From NCBI GenBank assembly GCA_023453025.1, contig JAEXUD010000005.1:19570-83569 (forward strand): a stretch of DNA of 64,000 nt, in the 5' to 3' direction. Below, in pieces: positions 9,084 through 18,977 of this stretch. The stretch's first letter is position 1; the number at the start of each line of letters is the position of its first letter. Under the pieces are notes generated by a model that worked only from the letters and a program-made list of their open reading frames with translations, had not been told where the DNA came from and made no database searches. The translations under genes were made by a program, and so were the position numbers. This DNA is from Bacillota bacterium. Its GTDB lineage: Bacteria > Bacillota > Clostridia > Tissierellales > Sedimentibacteraceae.

Positions 9084-10454
9084 ATGATTATATCGCCTGT
9101 TTTTGATAAGGATAGCAGCAAAGCTCTTTACATACAGTTATATGAATATATAAAGTCAGAAATTACTTCCGGTTTACTAAAACCGGATTCAAAGCTTCCT
9201 TCTATAAGAGAGGCATCTTCACACCTTAAACTAAGCAAGACAACCATAGAAAATGCATATAGCCAGCTTGTGGCTGAAGGTTATATAGAGAACTCACCAA
9301 AAAGAGGATACTTCGTATGTGATTTAAGTGATTACAAATTTGAAATAAATAAAGCACCCCATAAAAATATAATTAAGCATCAAAATGAAACAGCATATAT
9401 TAATGACGGTGTTGACAGAGAAAGCTTTGATTCTTCTACATGGAAAAGGCTTTATAACCGAGTTATATCCGATGAATTTATTAATATTTATAACAGCGGT
9501 TCTATTCAGGGCGAGAAAATACTGCGAGAAGAAATAGCAAATTTCGTAAACACTATGAGAGGTGGCCACACATCATCGGAACAGGTAATAGTAGGAGCCG
9601 GTGTTCAGTACCTGCTTGGAATATTGATAGGAATCATAAAAGGAAATTATAATACCATAGCAGTTGAAAAACCGGGATTTAACAAGGCAGAGTTCATTTT
9701 TGAAGATTATTCATTCAATATAAATCCTATAGAAATAACAGACAGCGGATTACCTATAGACAAACTTAGGCAAAGTGATGCAAGGTTAATTTATATAAGC
9801 CCCTCACACCAATATCCTCTTGGAACAATTATGCCTGTAAACAAGCGAATGGAACTTCTGGAATGGGCTTATAAAAATAATGGACTTATAATTGAAGACG
9901 ACTACGATGCAATGATAAGATATGGCGGCATGCCCATACCATGCCTGCAGGGATTGGATAAAAATGACTGTGTTGTTTATTTAGGTTCCTTTTCCAAGAT
10001 GCTTCTTCCGTCATTAAGAATCAGCTTTATGATAATTCCTAAAAAGCTTTTGCCTATGTATAATTCAATTAAAACAAGGCACACCCAGTCTACCTCTAAA
10101 ATTGACCAATTAGTTCTTGCAACCTTTATAAAGGAAGGGTATATGTTAAAACACCTTCGCAAAATAAAAAGAATATATAAAAAGAAAAATTCCTCGCTGA
10201 TTACAAGTTTAAAAAGCTCATTTAATAATAAGCTGGATGTAATTAATGCTGATTCAGGGCTTCATATAGTATGTGAGGCAATGACAAACAAGCGAGTAGA
10301 TAAATTGATAAACGACGCCAGAAACGCTCATATATTGTTAAATATAATAAACAGCAGCAATAATAAAATTATCTTTTCCTTGAACTACAGCGGAATCAGC
10401 ATGAACAAAATTCAAAATTTCACCGAAACCTTGGGGACGGTTCTTTTTGACTGA
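9084..10454 (+). CDS. MocR-family regulator (GntR winged helix fused to aminotransferase domain)
   Basis: A 456-residue PLP-dependent transcription factor: an N-terminal GntR winged helix (about 10-75, with LPSIREASSHLKLSKTT) joined to a class-I aminotransferase fold. The PLP-binding lysine is in YLGSFSKMLLPS near residue 305, and SPSHQYPLG (near 250) and EDDYDAM (near 285) are the usual cofactor segments. The start has GGAG seven bases upstream; a start 15 codons earlier lacks a ribosome site. The last codons and the stop fall in a GGGGACGG/CCGTCCCC repeat, so the C-terminus may have been altered by it. The target genes are unknown; no pdx or gab genes are nearby. Confidence 0.87.
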   Translation: MIISPVFDKDSSKALYIQLYEYIKSEITSGLLKPDSKLPSIREASSHLKLSKTTIENAYSQLVAEGYIENSPKRGYFVCDLSDYKFEINKAPHKNIIKHQNETAYINDGVDRESFDSSTWKRLYNRVISDEFINIYNSGSIQGEKILREEIANFVNTMRGGHTSSEQVIVGAGVQYLLGILIGIIKGNYNTIAVEKPGFNKAEFIFEDYSFNINPIEITDSGLPIDKLRQSDARLIYISPSHQYPLGTIMPVNKRMELLEWAYKNNGLIIEDDYDAMIRYGGMPIPCLQGLDKNDCVVYLGSFSKMLLPSLRISFMIIPKKLLPMYNSIKTRHTQSTSKIDQLVLATFIKEGYMLKHLRKIKRIYKKKNSSLITSLKSSFNNKLDVINADSGLHIVCEAMTNKRVDKLINDARNAHILLNIINSSNNKIIFSLNYSGISMNKIQNFTETLGTVLFD

Positions 10455-10465
10455 AGTCCGTCCCC
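10433..10465. repeat. GGGGACGG hairpin repeat spanning the MocR gene stop
   Basis: GGGGACGG (10433-10440) and CCGTCCCC (10458-10465) form an 8-bp stem around a 17-base loop that contains the TGA stop. There is no T-run, so it is not a classic terminator. It resembles dispersed GGGGACGGTTCTTTTT repeats of Firmicutes. Confidence 0.5.
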
Positions 10466-10477
10466 AGAATCGCTTTG

Positions 10478-13168
10478 TTATTTATTTTTAAATAAGTCCT
10501 TGTATAATTCTCCTACAAGCATTGGTATGAATGAATATGTCAGCACTACCTGCCAATCATGCAATGTCAGCGGCATTACATCAAATATTTCATTGCAAAC
10601 AGGTATATAAAGCACCAGGACTGTAAGAGCAAATGATACAAACACTGCCTGAATCATTCTCATGTTTGAAAAAAGACCTATTTTAAACAGTGTGTATGTC
10701 TGAGATCTGGAGGAAAATGCCCTCAACAACTCTGCTGTAATCAACGTTGTAAATACAACTGTTCTTACGTGAACTAAACCGCTTCCGGTACCGTACATTC
10801 TTGCTGCCCAATAAAAGGACAGCAATGAAGCAAGGGCGATAGCAACTGCCTGGAACACAATTCCTCCCATCATACTCCTGTCAAGTATCGGTGTCTTGGT
10901 ATCTCTCGGCGGCTGGTTCATAATTCCCGGTTCTGCTTTCTCAACCCCCAAAGCCATAGCAGGAAAACTATCTGTTACAAGGTTAAGCCACAATAGCTGT
11001 ATAGGAAGCAGCGGAACCTCCCAGCCAATTAAAATACTAACAAATACAAGCAGAATTTCTCCGATATTACAGCTTAACAGGAAAAAAACGAATTTCTTGA
11101 TATTAGAAAAAATTATTCTTCCTTCCTCAACTGCATTAACAATAGTTGCAAAGTTGTCATCCGTCAGAATTACATCCGCAGTATTTTTCGCCACATCTGT
11201 ACCTGTAATACCCATAGCAACACCTATGTCTGCCTTCTTCAATGCCAGAGCATCATTAACACCGTCACCGGTCATTGATGTGATTTGTCCATTTTCTTTT
11301 AATGCAGTAACTATTTTAACTTTATGTTCGGGAGAAACCCTTGCATAAACCTTAGTATTCTTAACTACCTGTCGTAATTCCTTGTCTGAGTACTTGTCAA
11401 GCTCATCTCCCATTATCGCCTGAGATTCTGACTCAACCATACCTAAATCCTTTGCAATAGCATATGCGGTTTCCTTATAATCTCCTGTTATCATTACAGT
11501 ATCTATACCCGCGGCCTTGCAAAGCTTGATTGATTCCTTGACCTCTGGTCTGGCAGGGTCAATCATTCCGACTAAACCGACAAATATCATTTCGTTCTCA
11601 ACTAAATCAAACGTGAGATGCTCAGGAACTTCATTCCATACCTTGTATGCCATGGAAAGAACTCTTAATGCTGAACGCGCAAATTTCTTATTGACAGATA
11701 AAACTTTATTCTTCAGCTCATCTGTGAAATCAATAATCTTTCCGTTCAGAGCGATTTTTGTGCATTTACTTATAACTATGTCCGGTGCTCCCTTTGTAAA
11801 TGAAACAATCCTGCCGTTAATATAATTTGAATGGAAGGTCGTCATCATCTTCCTTGCCGAATCAAACGGTAACTCTCCTACTCTCGGATAAATCATATTG
11901 AGCTGACCGACTGTTTGTCCAAGTTTACCGGCAAATGTAATTATTGCTCCTTCCGTAGGATCTCCAATGATCTTATAGCTGCCTGATGAATTATCCAGTT
12001 GAGCATCATTAGCCAGAGAACCTATGGAAACTAAATTCCTTAAATTGGGAAGCGAATTAATATTTAATTTTCTGCCGTTAAGCTTAACATCACCATAGGG
12101 TTCGTATCCGCCGCCTTCAATATCCAGTATACTGTCATCAACAAATGCATTAACAACAGTCATCTCATTTTGTGTCAAGGTTCCTGTCTTATCTGAGCAT
12201 ATGACAGAAGTAGCTCCTAAGGTTTCGACTGCCAAAAGCTTTTTCACTATGGCATTTTTACCAGCCATCCTGTTCATACCGATTGACAGTACTATCGTTA
12301 CAATAGCAGGTAAGCCTTCAGGTATTGCGGCAACCGCAAGGCTGATGGATGTCAAAAGCATTTTCAATACTTCTCTGCCTTGGATAAGTCCCACTAAAAA
12401 CACTATTATGCATATAATAATTGTCAGTGTTCCCAGTACTTTACCCAATTGATTAAGCTTTAATTGCAATGGTGTTTCTTCATCATCGTATGTTTGGATT
12501 TTGGTCGCAATATTTCCTATTTCGGTATCATGTCCCGTGCTGATTACTACACCTTTTCCTCTGCCATAGGTTACGATTGTACTTGAAAATCCCATGTTGT
12601 GCCTGTCCCCAATACCTACAGAGCCGACTATCTGAGCTTTCGCATCCTTTTCCACCGGAACTGATTCGCCCGTTAAAGATGCTTCCTCAACCTTCATATT
12701 GGAGCTTTCTATCAATCTTATATCAGCCGGAATTATATCTCCTGCCTCCAGAACTACTATGTCACCGGGTACAATATCTGCAGCAGGAAGTGTTATTAAA
12801 TTACCTTCCCTGATTACCTTGGCATTTGGTGCACTTAATTTTTGTAAAGCTTCAACTGATTTTTCAGCCTTGCCTTCCTGGTAAATACCAAGAACAGCAT
12901 TAATCACAACTATGGCAAGGATTACAACTGCATCTTCCTTTTCTCCTACAAATGCAGATATACCTGCCGCTATAAGCAGTATAATGATTAAAAAATCTGC
13001 AAACTGCGCTAAAAGCTTTGAAACAAAACTTTTCTTAGCCTGCGCTTCCAGTTCGTTCTTTCCGTATTTTACTAATCTTTCTACTGCTTCTTTATTACTT
13101 AGTCCATTGCTTAAATTTGTTTTAAGTTCATTTATTACTTCTTTTTTACCTTTGTTATACCATTCCAA
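10478..13168 (-). CDS. Cation-translocating P-type ATPase, Ca2+ (SERCA/PMCA-like) type
   Basis: An 896-residue P2-type ATPase that exports a cation, most likely Ca2+, at the cost of ATP. In order: N-terminal cation-ATPase domain (about 1-70), first membrane pairs, actuator motif TGESVPVEK (about 168), M4 motif PEGLPAIVT (about 283), phosphorylation site CSDKTGTLTQNE (about 324), TGDYKETA (about 562), hinge TGDGVNDALALKKADIG (about 635) and six C-terminal helices. PEGL in M4 is the motif of Ca2+/Na+/K+ pumps and not of heavy-metal pumps. The initiation codon is TTG, eight bases after AGGGGGA. It is monocistronic and convergent with the MocR gene. Confidence 0.92.
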   Translation of the reverse strand: MEWYNKGKKEVINELKTNLSNGLSNKEAVERLVKYGKNELEAQAKKSFVSKLLAQFADFLIIILLIAAGISAFVGEKEDAVVILAIVVINAVLGIYQEGKAEKSVEALQKLSAPNAKVIREGNLITLPAADIVPGDIVVLEAGDIIPADIRLIESSNMKVEEASLTGESVPVEKDAKAQIVGSVGIGDRHNMGFSSTIVTYGRGKGVVISTGHDTEIGNIATKIQTYDDEETPLQLKLNQLGKVLGTLTIIICIIVFLVGLIQGREVLKMLLTSISLAVAAIPEGLPAIVTIVLSIGMNRMAGKNAIVKKLLAVETLGATSVICSDKTGTLTQNEMTVVNAFVDDSILDIEGGGYEPYGDVKLNGRKLNINSLPNLRNLVSIGSLANDAQLDNSSGSYKIIGDPTEGAIITFAGKLGQTVGQLNMIYPRVGELPFDSARKMMTTFHSNYINGRIVSFTKGAPDIVISKCTKIALNGKIIDFTDELKNKVLSVNKKFARSALRVLSMAYKVWNEVPEHLTFDLVENEMIFVGLVGMIDPARPEVKESIKLCKAAGIDTVMITGDYKETAYAIAKDLGMVESESQAIMGDELDKYSDKELRQVVKNTKVYARVSPEHKVKIVTALKENGQITSMTGDGVNDALALKKADIGVAMGITGTDVAKNTADVILTDDNFATIVNAVEEGRIIFSNIKKFVFFLLSCNIGEILLVFVSILIGWEVPLLPIQLLWLNLVTDSFPAMALGVEKAEPGIMNQPPRDTKTPILDRSMMGGIVFQAVAIALASLLSFYWAARMYGTGSGLVHVRTVVFTTLITAELLRAFSSRSQTYTLFKIGLFSNMRMIQAVFVSFALTVLVLYIPVCNEIFDVMPLTLHDWQVVLTYSFIPMLVGELYKDLFKNK

Positions 13169-13248
13169 ATTATTCTTCCCCCTATAATAATCTGTTGTTG
13201 TTTAAAAAGTTTTTTCCAACGTTATAGTATAATATATTAAATATCTTT

Positions 13249-14652
13249 CTAATTATTACTTAAAATTTGTCCCATCCTGACTCCCATCAGCGAAGCCATC
13301 ATCAATCCTCTTGTCCAACCGCTGGAATCCCCTAAACAGTACAGATTCTTTATGCTTGTTTCAAAATTCCTGCTAATCTCAACCTTGTTGCTGTAAAATT
13401 TAACCTCAGGTCCGTACAGAAGTGTTTCAGTGGATGCAAAGCCGGGCACAACTGTATTTAATGCTTCTATGAAATTTATTATATTTGTCATAGTTCTATA
13501 AGGCATCGCAGAAGTAATATCACCTGCAACAGCATCAGGCAGTGTCGGTATAACATTCGACCTGGACAGTTCATTTTGCCAGGTTCTTTTGCCATCCAAA
13601 ATGTCTCCGTATTTTTGAACCAGAATTTTGCCTCCGCCGAGCATATTCAAAAGCTCAGCAACCTTTGCACCATATTTTATAGGTTCATTGAATGGATGTC
13701 TGAAATTATGCGAGCTTAAAATCGCAAGATTTGTGTTGTTTGATTTTTTATCCTTGTATGAATGACCATTAACAACAGCAAGATTATTGTCATAATTCTC
13801 CTGACTTACAAAGCCTCCGGGATTTTGGCAAAATGTTCTTACCTTATCTTTAAAGGGTTGAGGATAGCCAATTAATTTTGATTCATACAAAATATTATTG
13901 ACCTTTTCCATTACCTCATTTCTTACTTCAACTCTGACTCCTATGTCAACTGTTCCCGCTCTGTGATTGATATTATGTACAACGCATAGTGATTTTAACC
14001 AATCGGCTCCTTTTCTGCCTGCCGATATAACCACATTATCCGCATAAAATATTTCGTTGGTGACTTTCTTTAATGAATCAGTAACAATAACTCCTTTGAT
14101 AACGCCTTCTTCTACTAATATATCTGTAGTAGTAGTGTTGAACTTTATTACAACTCCATTATCCAACAAATGGTTTTCAATCTTCTGATATATTTCCTGT
14201 GCCTTTTCAGTGCCCAGGTGTCTTATAGGGCAGTCCACAAGTTTAAGTCCGGCTTCTATGGCCTTCCTCCTGACTTCCTTTATCTCTTCCTTGCTTTCAA
14301 CACCTTCAACTCTTGAATCAGCTCCAAACTTAAGATATATTTTGTCTGTGTAGTCAATCAGCTCTTGAGTATAATCATACCCGATAAGCTCCGGTAAATC
14401 TCCACCCACCTCAGGGCTTAATGAAAGCTTACCGTCAGAAAATGCTCCCGCTCCTGAAAAACCCGTTGTAATACTGCAATATGGCTGACAGTTAATACAA
14501 TTCCTGGTTTTATCTTTTGGGCAATTTCTTTTTTCAATAGCTTTTCCTTGTTCAATCAGCAGTATCTTTTTATCAGGCTGTATTCTGTTTAATTCAAAAG
14601 CAGTAAATATTCCGGACGGACCTGCTCCGACAATTATTAAATCGTATTTCAT
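13249..14652 (-). CDS. NAD(P)/FAD-dependent dehydrogenase, COG2509 type
   Basis: A 467-residue flavoprotein with the dinucleotide-binding signature GAGPSGIFTAFEL at residues 8-20 and a cysteine cluster near residue 45-60 (NCPKDKTRNCINCQPYC) followed by GFSGAGAFSDGKL, which marks the uncharacterised FAD-dependent dehydrogenase family COG2509. The C-terminal GDSSGWTRGLMMASLMG closes the FAD site. The cysteines may hold an iron-sulfur centre or be redox active. Its substrate is unknown. The start follows AAGGAG by six bases. No functional partner is adjacent. Confidence 0.82.
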   Translation of the reverse strand: MKYDLIIVGAGPSGIFTAFELNRIQPDKKILLIEQGKAIEKRNCPKDKTRNCINCQPYCSITTGFSGAGAFSDGKLSLSPEVGGDLPELIGYDYTQELIDYTDKIYLKFGADSRVEGVESKEEIKEVRRKAIEAGLKLVDCPIRHLGTEKAQEIYQKIENHLLDNGVVIKFNTTTTDILVEEGVIKGVIVTDSLKKVTNEIFYADNVVISAGRKGADWLKSLCVVHNINHRAGTVDIGVRVEVRNEVMEKVNNILYESKLIGYPQPFKDKVRTFCQNPGGFVSQENYDNNLAVVNGHSYKDKKSNNTNLAILSSHNFRHPFNEPIKYGAKVAELLNMLGGGKILVQKYGDILDGKRTWQNELSRSNVIPTLPDAVAGDITSAMPYRTMTNIINFIEALNTVVPGFASTETLLYGPEVKFYSNKVEISRNFETSIKNLYCLGDSSGWTRGLMMASLMGVRMGQILSNN

Positions 14653-14705
14653 CTTTTCTCCTTGCGTGTATTTCTTATTTCTTACTGTCCTTGTTTTATT
14701 ATACC

Positions 14706-15899
14706 TTAATATTCTATTAATACAACTTCATTTTCATTTAAACCTGAAGTTATCTCTATAAAATCATCATTTTTTAAGCCGGTTGTAATTTCCTTCTCAA
14801 CTTCATTGTCACCTTCAATAACAGTGACATATTCCTTATAATTTTTTTCATAAACAGCATCTCTGTCCACCAGGAGCACATCATTTTTTTCCTCAAGAAC
14901 AATATCAACATCTAGCTCTGTTCCGATTCTCATTTTCATATCTTCTTCTAAATCAGCTTCAATCCTTACACGTTTTTGTTCTACTCCAAGCTCTGATACC
15001 GTGGCTTCAGCCTTTGGATATATTCGTTTAATTTTTAATTCTTTTGATTCATTGTTAGCATTAATTATAAAGGGCATACCGATGACAGTCATTACAGCAT
15101 CTTCTGCAAGCACCTCCACATAAATTCCAAGACTGTTCTCATCCTGGATTTCCACAACAGGAACCCCGGGCTTTGTCATTCCTCCCTGGTGCACATTAAG
15201 CTCGGTAATAATTCCGTCAAATTCTGCTTTGATTGATGCTCGCTCTATATTTTGCTCCAGTATTTTAATTTGAATCATTATTTCTTCAATTTGAGCTTCA
15301 TATTGCTTTTTAATGTTTGAAGAAACACCTTTCATCATCAAGTCGTAATTGTTCTTAGCCTCCTGAAGTTGATTTTCCAAAGCTGATACATTGTTTTCGG
15401 CCTCCTTGTATTCAACCTCGCTTACCGCATTGTTTTCATAAAGAGTCTTTGTTTTTTCAAAATTATTTTTTGCAAAGGTTAAATTGTTTTCCAAAGTGCT
15501 GATGTTAAGCTTCATGTTCGAAATTTCTTGAAAATCAGCTCCCTTTACAGTTTCATTGTATGTAGCGGTAATGGCTTCTACCTGTTTGTTTGCCCGCTCT
15601 ATTTCCAAATCATAATTATTTTCATATGTTAATATTATATCACCTTTTGTTACCTTATCCCCGACAGAAATATTTAGCACTTTGACTCTCTGACTCATAT
15701 CAGAATAAAATGTATTGACTCTTTTAGAAAAAACTGTTCCTGTTTCCTCTAGCGTATTTTGTATATTACCTAATTTTACCTTGGATGTATTTCCTTCAAA
15801 TGAATTTTGTCCGCCGGATAACATTGAGGATGCAACAATTAATACAAATACTAACAATATTGCTATTATTACGTACTTCTTTTTTAATTTTATTTTCAT
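14706..15899 (-). CDS. HlyD/MacA-type membrane-fusion (adaptor) subunit of an ABC exporter
   Basis: A 397-residue adaptor anchored by one N-terminal helix (about 8-27). Behind it come a beta-barrel/lipoyl half, a long coiled coil (about 85-195, repeated EN, LENNL and LENQL heptads), the second lipoyl half and a C-terminal domain, as in MacA-like proteins of Gram-positives. It would couple to the FtsX-type permease and ATPase encoded just upstream. The start has GGAGGG four bases upstream; a TTG four codons earlier overlaps it. It is the last gene of the TetR-led exporter operon. Confidence 0.87.
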   Translation of the reverse strand: MKIKLKKKYVIIAILLVFVLIVASSMLSGGQNSFEGNTSKVKLGNIQNTLEETGTVFSKRVNTFYSDMSQRVKVLNISVGDKVTKGDIILTYENNYDLEIERANKQVEAITATYNETVKGADFQEISNMKLNISTLENNLTFAKNNFEKTKTLYENNAVSEVEYKEAENNVSALENQLQEAKNNYDLMMKGVSSNIKKQYEAQIEEIMIQIKILEQNIERASIKAEFDGIITELNVHQGGMTKPGVPVVEIQDENSLGIYVEVLAEDAVMTVIGMPFIINANNESKELKIKRIYPKAEATVSELGVEQKRVRIEADLEEDMKMRIGTELDVDIVLEEKNDVLLVDRDAVYEKNYKEYVTVIEGDNEVEKEITTGLKNDDFIEITSGLNENEVVLIEY

Positions 15900-15918
15900 T
15901 TTGCCCTCCAAATTTTAA

Positions 15919-18258
15919 TTACGATATTCTGTTTTTTAATGCCTGCATGAAATCAAGCCTGTAAATTTTAGCATAAGTCATAAGCTGTGCTAAAATTATA
16001 AATACTATAGTCAATATAATAGAAATAACTATGCTGCCCGGATAAACAGGCTCATTCATTGTGTACACATCTGTAGTGAATGATTTTCCCATATAATCAA
16101 CCAGCCACAAACCAATCGGTATACCTGCCGCTATGCCAATACAGGTCATTATCATATTTTCCCTGACCAGCATATTGAATATTTCTTTTTTTGTGAACCC
16201 CATAACTCTAAGTGATGAAAATTCCAATGTTCTTTCGTTGATGCTCATAAGTGTCATGCTGTAAACTATGATAAATCCCAGCAATCCGGAAAATACAACC
16301 ATAAATCCCATGGACATTGCCGTTACAGTTGTAAATTCTTCAAATGCCTTTCTCATATCAGACTGGGATTGAATTGTAACATTTTTCATATTATCCAGTT
16401 TATTTGAAACATCATCGTCAGAATTGATATATACCCCGTTAATAACTCCTTTATCCAAAAAATTGTCTCTTAAATAATCAATACTCATATATCCGTTGAT
16501 TCCAAGAATCTGATTGATTATACCCTTTACTGTTACATATTTATCATCATCTGTAAAACTGTCTATCAGTATTTCATCTCCCACATCGGCATCTAAAGAA
16601 CGTGCCAGATTTGAAGATATAAGTATTCCATCAGAAGGAAGCTTAATCTTATTACCCTTCATATCCTTTAAACCATAAAATACCGTATCATCCTCAAGCC
16701 CAATTATATTAACAATTTTTGAATTCCTGCCATTCACCAATTCAAAAGGCATTTCAATTCTGCCTTCCATATCCTTAATGCTTACAGCTTCTGCCAATTC
16801 ATTTGTTACATTATTATTCATAAACCCGTTAAAGCTGACATTATATTGGGCTGTGGCAAATTCAGTGTAATGTCTGTTAAACATAACATCTACTATATCT
16901 ATCATCCATATTGTCATTATCATCATTCCGCAGGTTATTGCTACGGCAGCTCCTATAAAGACAAATTTCTTTTTTTCTCTGAATATGCTCCTTACAACTA
17001 TTTTCCATGAAAAAGGAACATGACTCCAGACAACTTTAAAATTTTCAACAAACAATCTTTTACCTTTCTTAGGTGATTCCGGCTTCATCGATTCGGCAGG
17101 ATTGATTCTGATAATTCCTCTTACACCCAAAAATCCGGATATAATGCAGAACAGTAATGATAAAACAACAGAAATAAATATTCTGTAATAATAAACCTTT
17201 GCTGTTAACATCGGTATACTGAAAAACACCAGGTAATAGTTGGTCATCGCTCCGGATAGTGCCGTTCCAATAATCGAGCCCAAAAAACCTCCGATTATGC
17301 CGACAGAAGCTGCATATTTCAGATAGTGAACTACTATTTCAACCTCTGTGAAACCAAGTGCCTTCAATACTCCTATGGATGTTCTGTCTCTTTTTACAAC
17401 CCTGGACAACATGGTGGCAAGCATTATGCCCGCAAATACCAAAAACACAATAGGTATGGACTGTGACATCATTTCAAGCCCCGAAATTTCCTGAATCATC
17501 ATGCTGTTGCTAAGCTGGTCTTTCTTTTCAATTACCCTGGAAACCCCATACTTATCCAAATTGTCTTTAAAATAATCCGCCGTTTTAGCTATATTTTCAT
17601 CATTATTGACTGTTATCAAGATTTCATTGAAATTGCCTCTGGAATTGTAAACCTTTCTCAAATAGTTTTCTTCAAGAAATAAAATTCCGAAGTTTTCCGG
17701 ATCCGGCAGCATTGTCTGTTCATTTTCCATCATATATACATATTCTGAGCTTGTAGCAATTCCAGATACATTAAAAATATTTTGCCTGCCGTTGATTTTA
17801 ATTTTAATTTCATCGCCCACATTGATATTTCTTGCAGCTGCAAACTGTTCAATTATAATTACATCTTTTTCAGACAAAGTTCTTTTCCCGGATTTTATAA
17901 ACAGCTTGTTGATTTTGTTCTCGTTTTTATCAACAGAAACCACTCTTACATCAATATTTTCGTCTTCATCGTCTGTTATAAACTTTGTATCAAATACAAT
18001 TCTTCCTTCAGCTTCACTTATATCATTAGTTCCTGCCAACTGGCTTTCCAGCTTTTCCGGTATACTTGAACCTTTTACAAAAATATCTGCAAAATTTGTT
18101 ACATTGTAATAATCGTCAATTGCATCCTTTAAGTTTTTAGCTGAATTGTTAACAGCGGTAAAAACAAAGATACCTGTAATTATAATTGCAAGGACTGCTA
18201 TGTATTGACCCTTGGTATTTTTAATCATTCTAAAAAGTCTTTTATCAAGCTTTTTCAT
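15919..18258 (-). CDS. ABC exporter permease, FtsX/MacB-like with duplicated FtsX domains
   Basis: A 779-residue membrane protein with an N-terminal helix (about 18-38), a large extracytoplasmic domain, three helices of the first FtsX module (about 260-390), a further helix near 435, a second extracytoplasmic domain and a second FtsX module (about 650-775). This is the architecture of macrolide/lipid/peptide exporters. Its ATG overlaps the ATPase stop by one base (TAATG), so translation is coupled. The exported substrate is unknown; drug, antimicrobial peptide or lipoprotein are all possible. Confidence 0.9.
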   Translation of the reverse strand: MKKLDKRLFRMIKNTKGQYIAVLAIIITGIFVFTAVNNSAKNLKDAIDDYYNVTNFADIFVKGSSIPEKLESQLAGTNDISEAEGRIVFDTKFITDDEDENIDVRVVSVDKNENKINKLFIKSGKRTLSEKDVIIIEQFAAARNINVGDEIKIKINGRQNIFNVSGIATSSEYVYMMENEQTMLPDPENFGILFLEENYLRKVYNSRGNFNEILITVNNDENIAKTADYFKDNLDKYGVSRVIEKKDQLSNSMMIQEISGLEMMSQSIPIVFLVFAGIMLATMLSRVVKRDRTSIGVLKALGFTEVEIVVHYLKYAASVGIIGGFLGSIIGTALSGAMTNYYLVFFSIPMLTAKVYYYRIFISVVLSLLFCIISGFLGVRGIIRINPAESMKPESPKKGKRLFVENFKVVWSHVPFSWKIVVRSIFREKKKFVFIGAAVAITCGMMIMTIWMIDIVDVMFNRHYTEFATAQYNVSFNGFMNNNVTNELAEAVSIKDMEGRIEMPFELVNGRNSKIVNIIGLEDDTVFYGLKDMKGNKIKLPSDGILISSNLARSLDADVGDEILIDSFTDDDKYVTVKGIINQILGINGYMSIDYLRDNFLDKGVINGVYINSDDDVSNKLDNMKNVTIQSQSDMRKAFEEFTTVTAMSMGFMVVFSGLLGFIIVYSMTLMSINERTLEFSSLRVMGFTKKEIFNMLVRENMIMTCIGIAAGIPIGLWLVDYMGKSFTTDVYTMNEPVYPGSIVISIILTIVFIILAQLMTYAKIYRLDFMQALKNRIS

Positions 18259-18965
18259 TACCACTCAATCCTTTCAGCAGATATAGGATTTTTATTAACG
18301 TTAACTTCCGTTATTTTCCCGCTTCTCATTTTAATAACCTTGTCAGCCATTTGAGCAATTGATGAATTATGAGTAATTACCAATACCGTATTTTTATATT
18401 TTTCATTTACATCCTTCAATACCTTCAATATTTGTATACCCGTTTCAAAATCCAACGCACCTGTTGGTTCATCGCACAGCAGGATTTGAGGATTCTTTGC
18501 AACAGCTCTTGCTATTGCAACTCTTTGCTGCTCACCGCCGCTCATTTGTGAAGGGAAATGGTCTGCCCTGTCCCCAAGACCTACAGCTTCTAATACCTCA
18601 TCAATATCGATGGAATCCTCGCAAAGCTCTGCGGCAAGCTCCACATTTTCCTTGGCAGTCAAGGTTGCCATTAAATTATAAAACTGAAACACAAATCCAA
18701 TTTTGTTTCTTCTGTAAAATGTAAGCTCCTTGTCACTCATATTAGTAATAGGCTCATCATTAAAAAGCACACTGCCGCCACTTGGTGTATCCATGCCTCC
18801 AATTATATTTAAAAGCGTACTTTTTCCTGAACCGCTGGGACCAAGTATAACAACAAATTCTCCCCTTGTAATTTCAAAACTTGCATCTTTGAGAGCCTTT
18901 ACTATTACTTCTCCCATTTGATAATTCTTGCTGAGGTTATCTACCTTTAATACAAAGTCGCTCAT
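18258..18965 (-). CDS. ABC exporter ATP-binding subunit, MacB/LolD type
   Basis: A 235-residue ATPase with Walker A GPSGSGKST (about 42-50), the Q-loop in FQFYNLMATLT, signature MSGGEQQRVAIARA (about 140), Walker B ILLCDEPTGALD and the switch histidine in VITHN. The MacB/LolD branch energises FtsX-type exporters. It starts 12 bases after the TetR gene and overlaps the permease gene by one base, which places all four genes in one transcript. Confidence 0.94.
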   Translation of the reverse strand: MSDFVLKVDNLSKNYQMGEVIVKALKDASFEITRGEFVVILGPSGSGKSTLLNIIGGMDTPSGGSVLFNDEPITNMSDKELTFYRRNKIGFVFQFYNLMATLTAKENVELAAELCEDSIDIDEVLEAVGLGDRADHFPSQMSGGEQQRVAIARAVAKNPQILLCDEPTGALDFETGIQILKVLKDVNEKYKNTVLVITHNSSIAQMADKVIKMRSGKITEVNVNKNPISAERIEW

Positions 18966-18977
18966 AATTTCAGCCCC

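Noticed and set aside
10433..10465. Hairpin after the MocR gene as a rho-independent terminator
   Set aside because: It has a strong stem but no T-run on either strand and carries the stop codon in its loop; it is better described as a repeat.
10896..11348. Open frame of 150 codons on the plus strand
   Set aside because: Antisense shadow of the P-type ATPase, whose motifs fix the coding strand.
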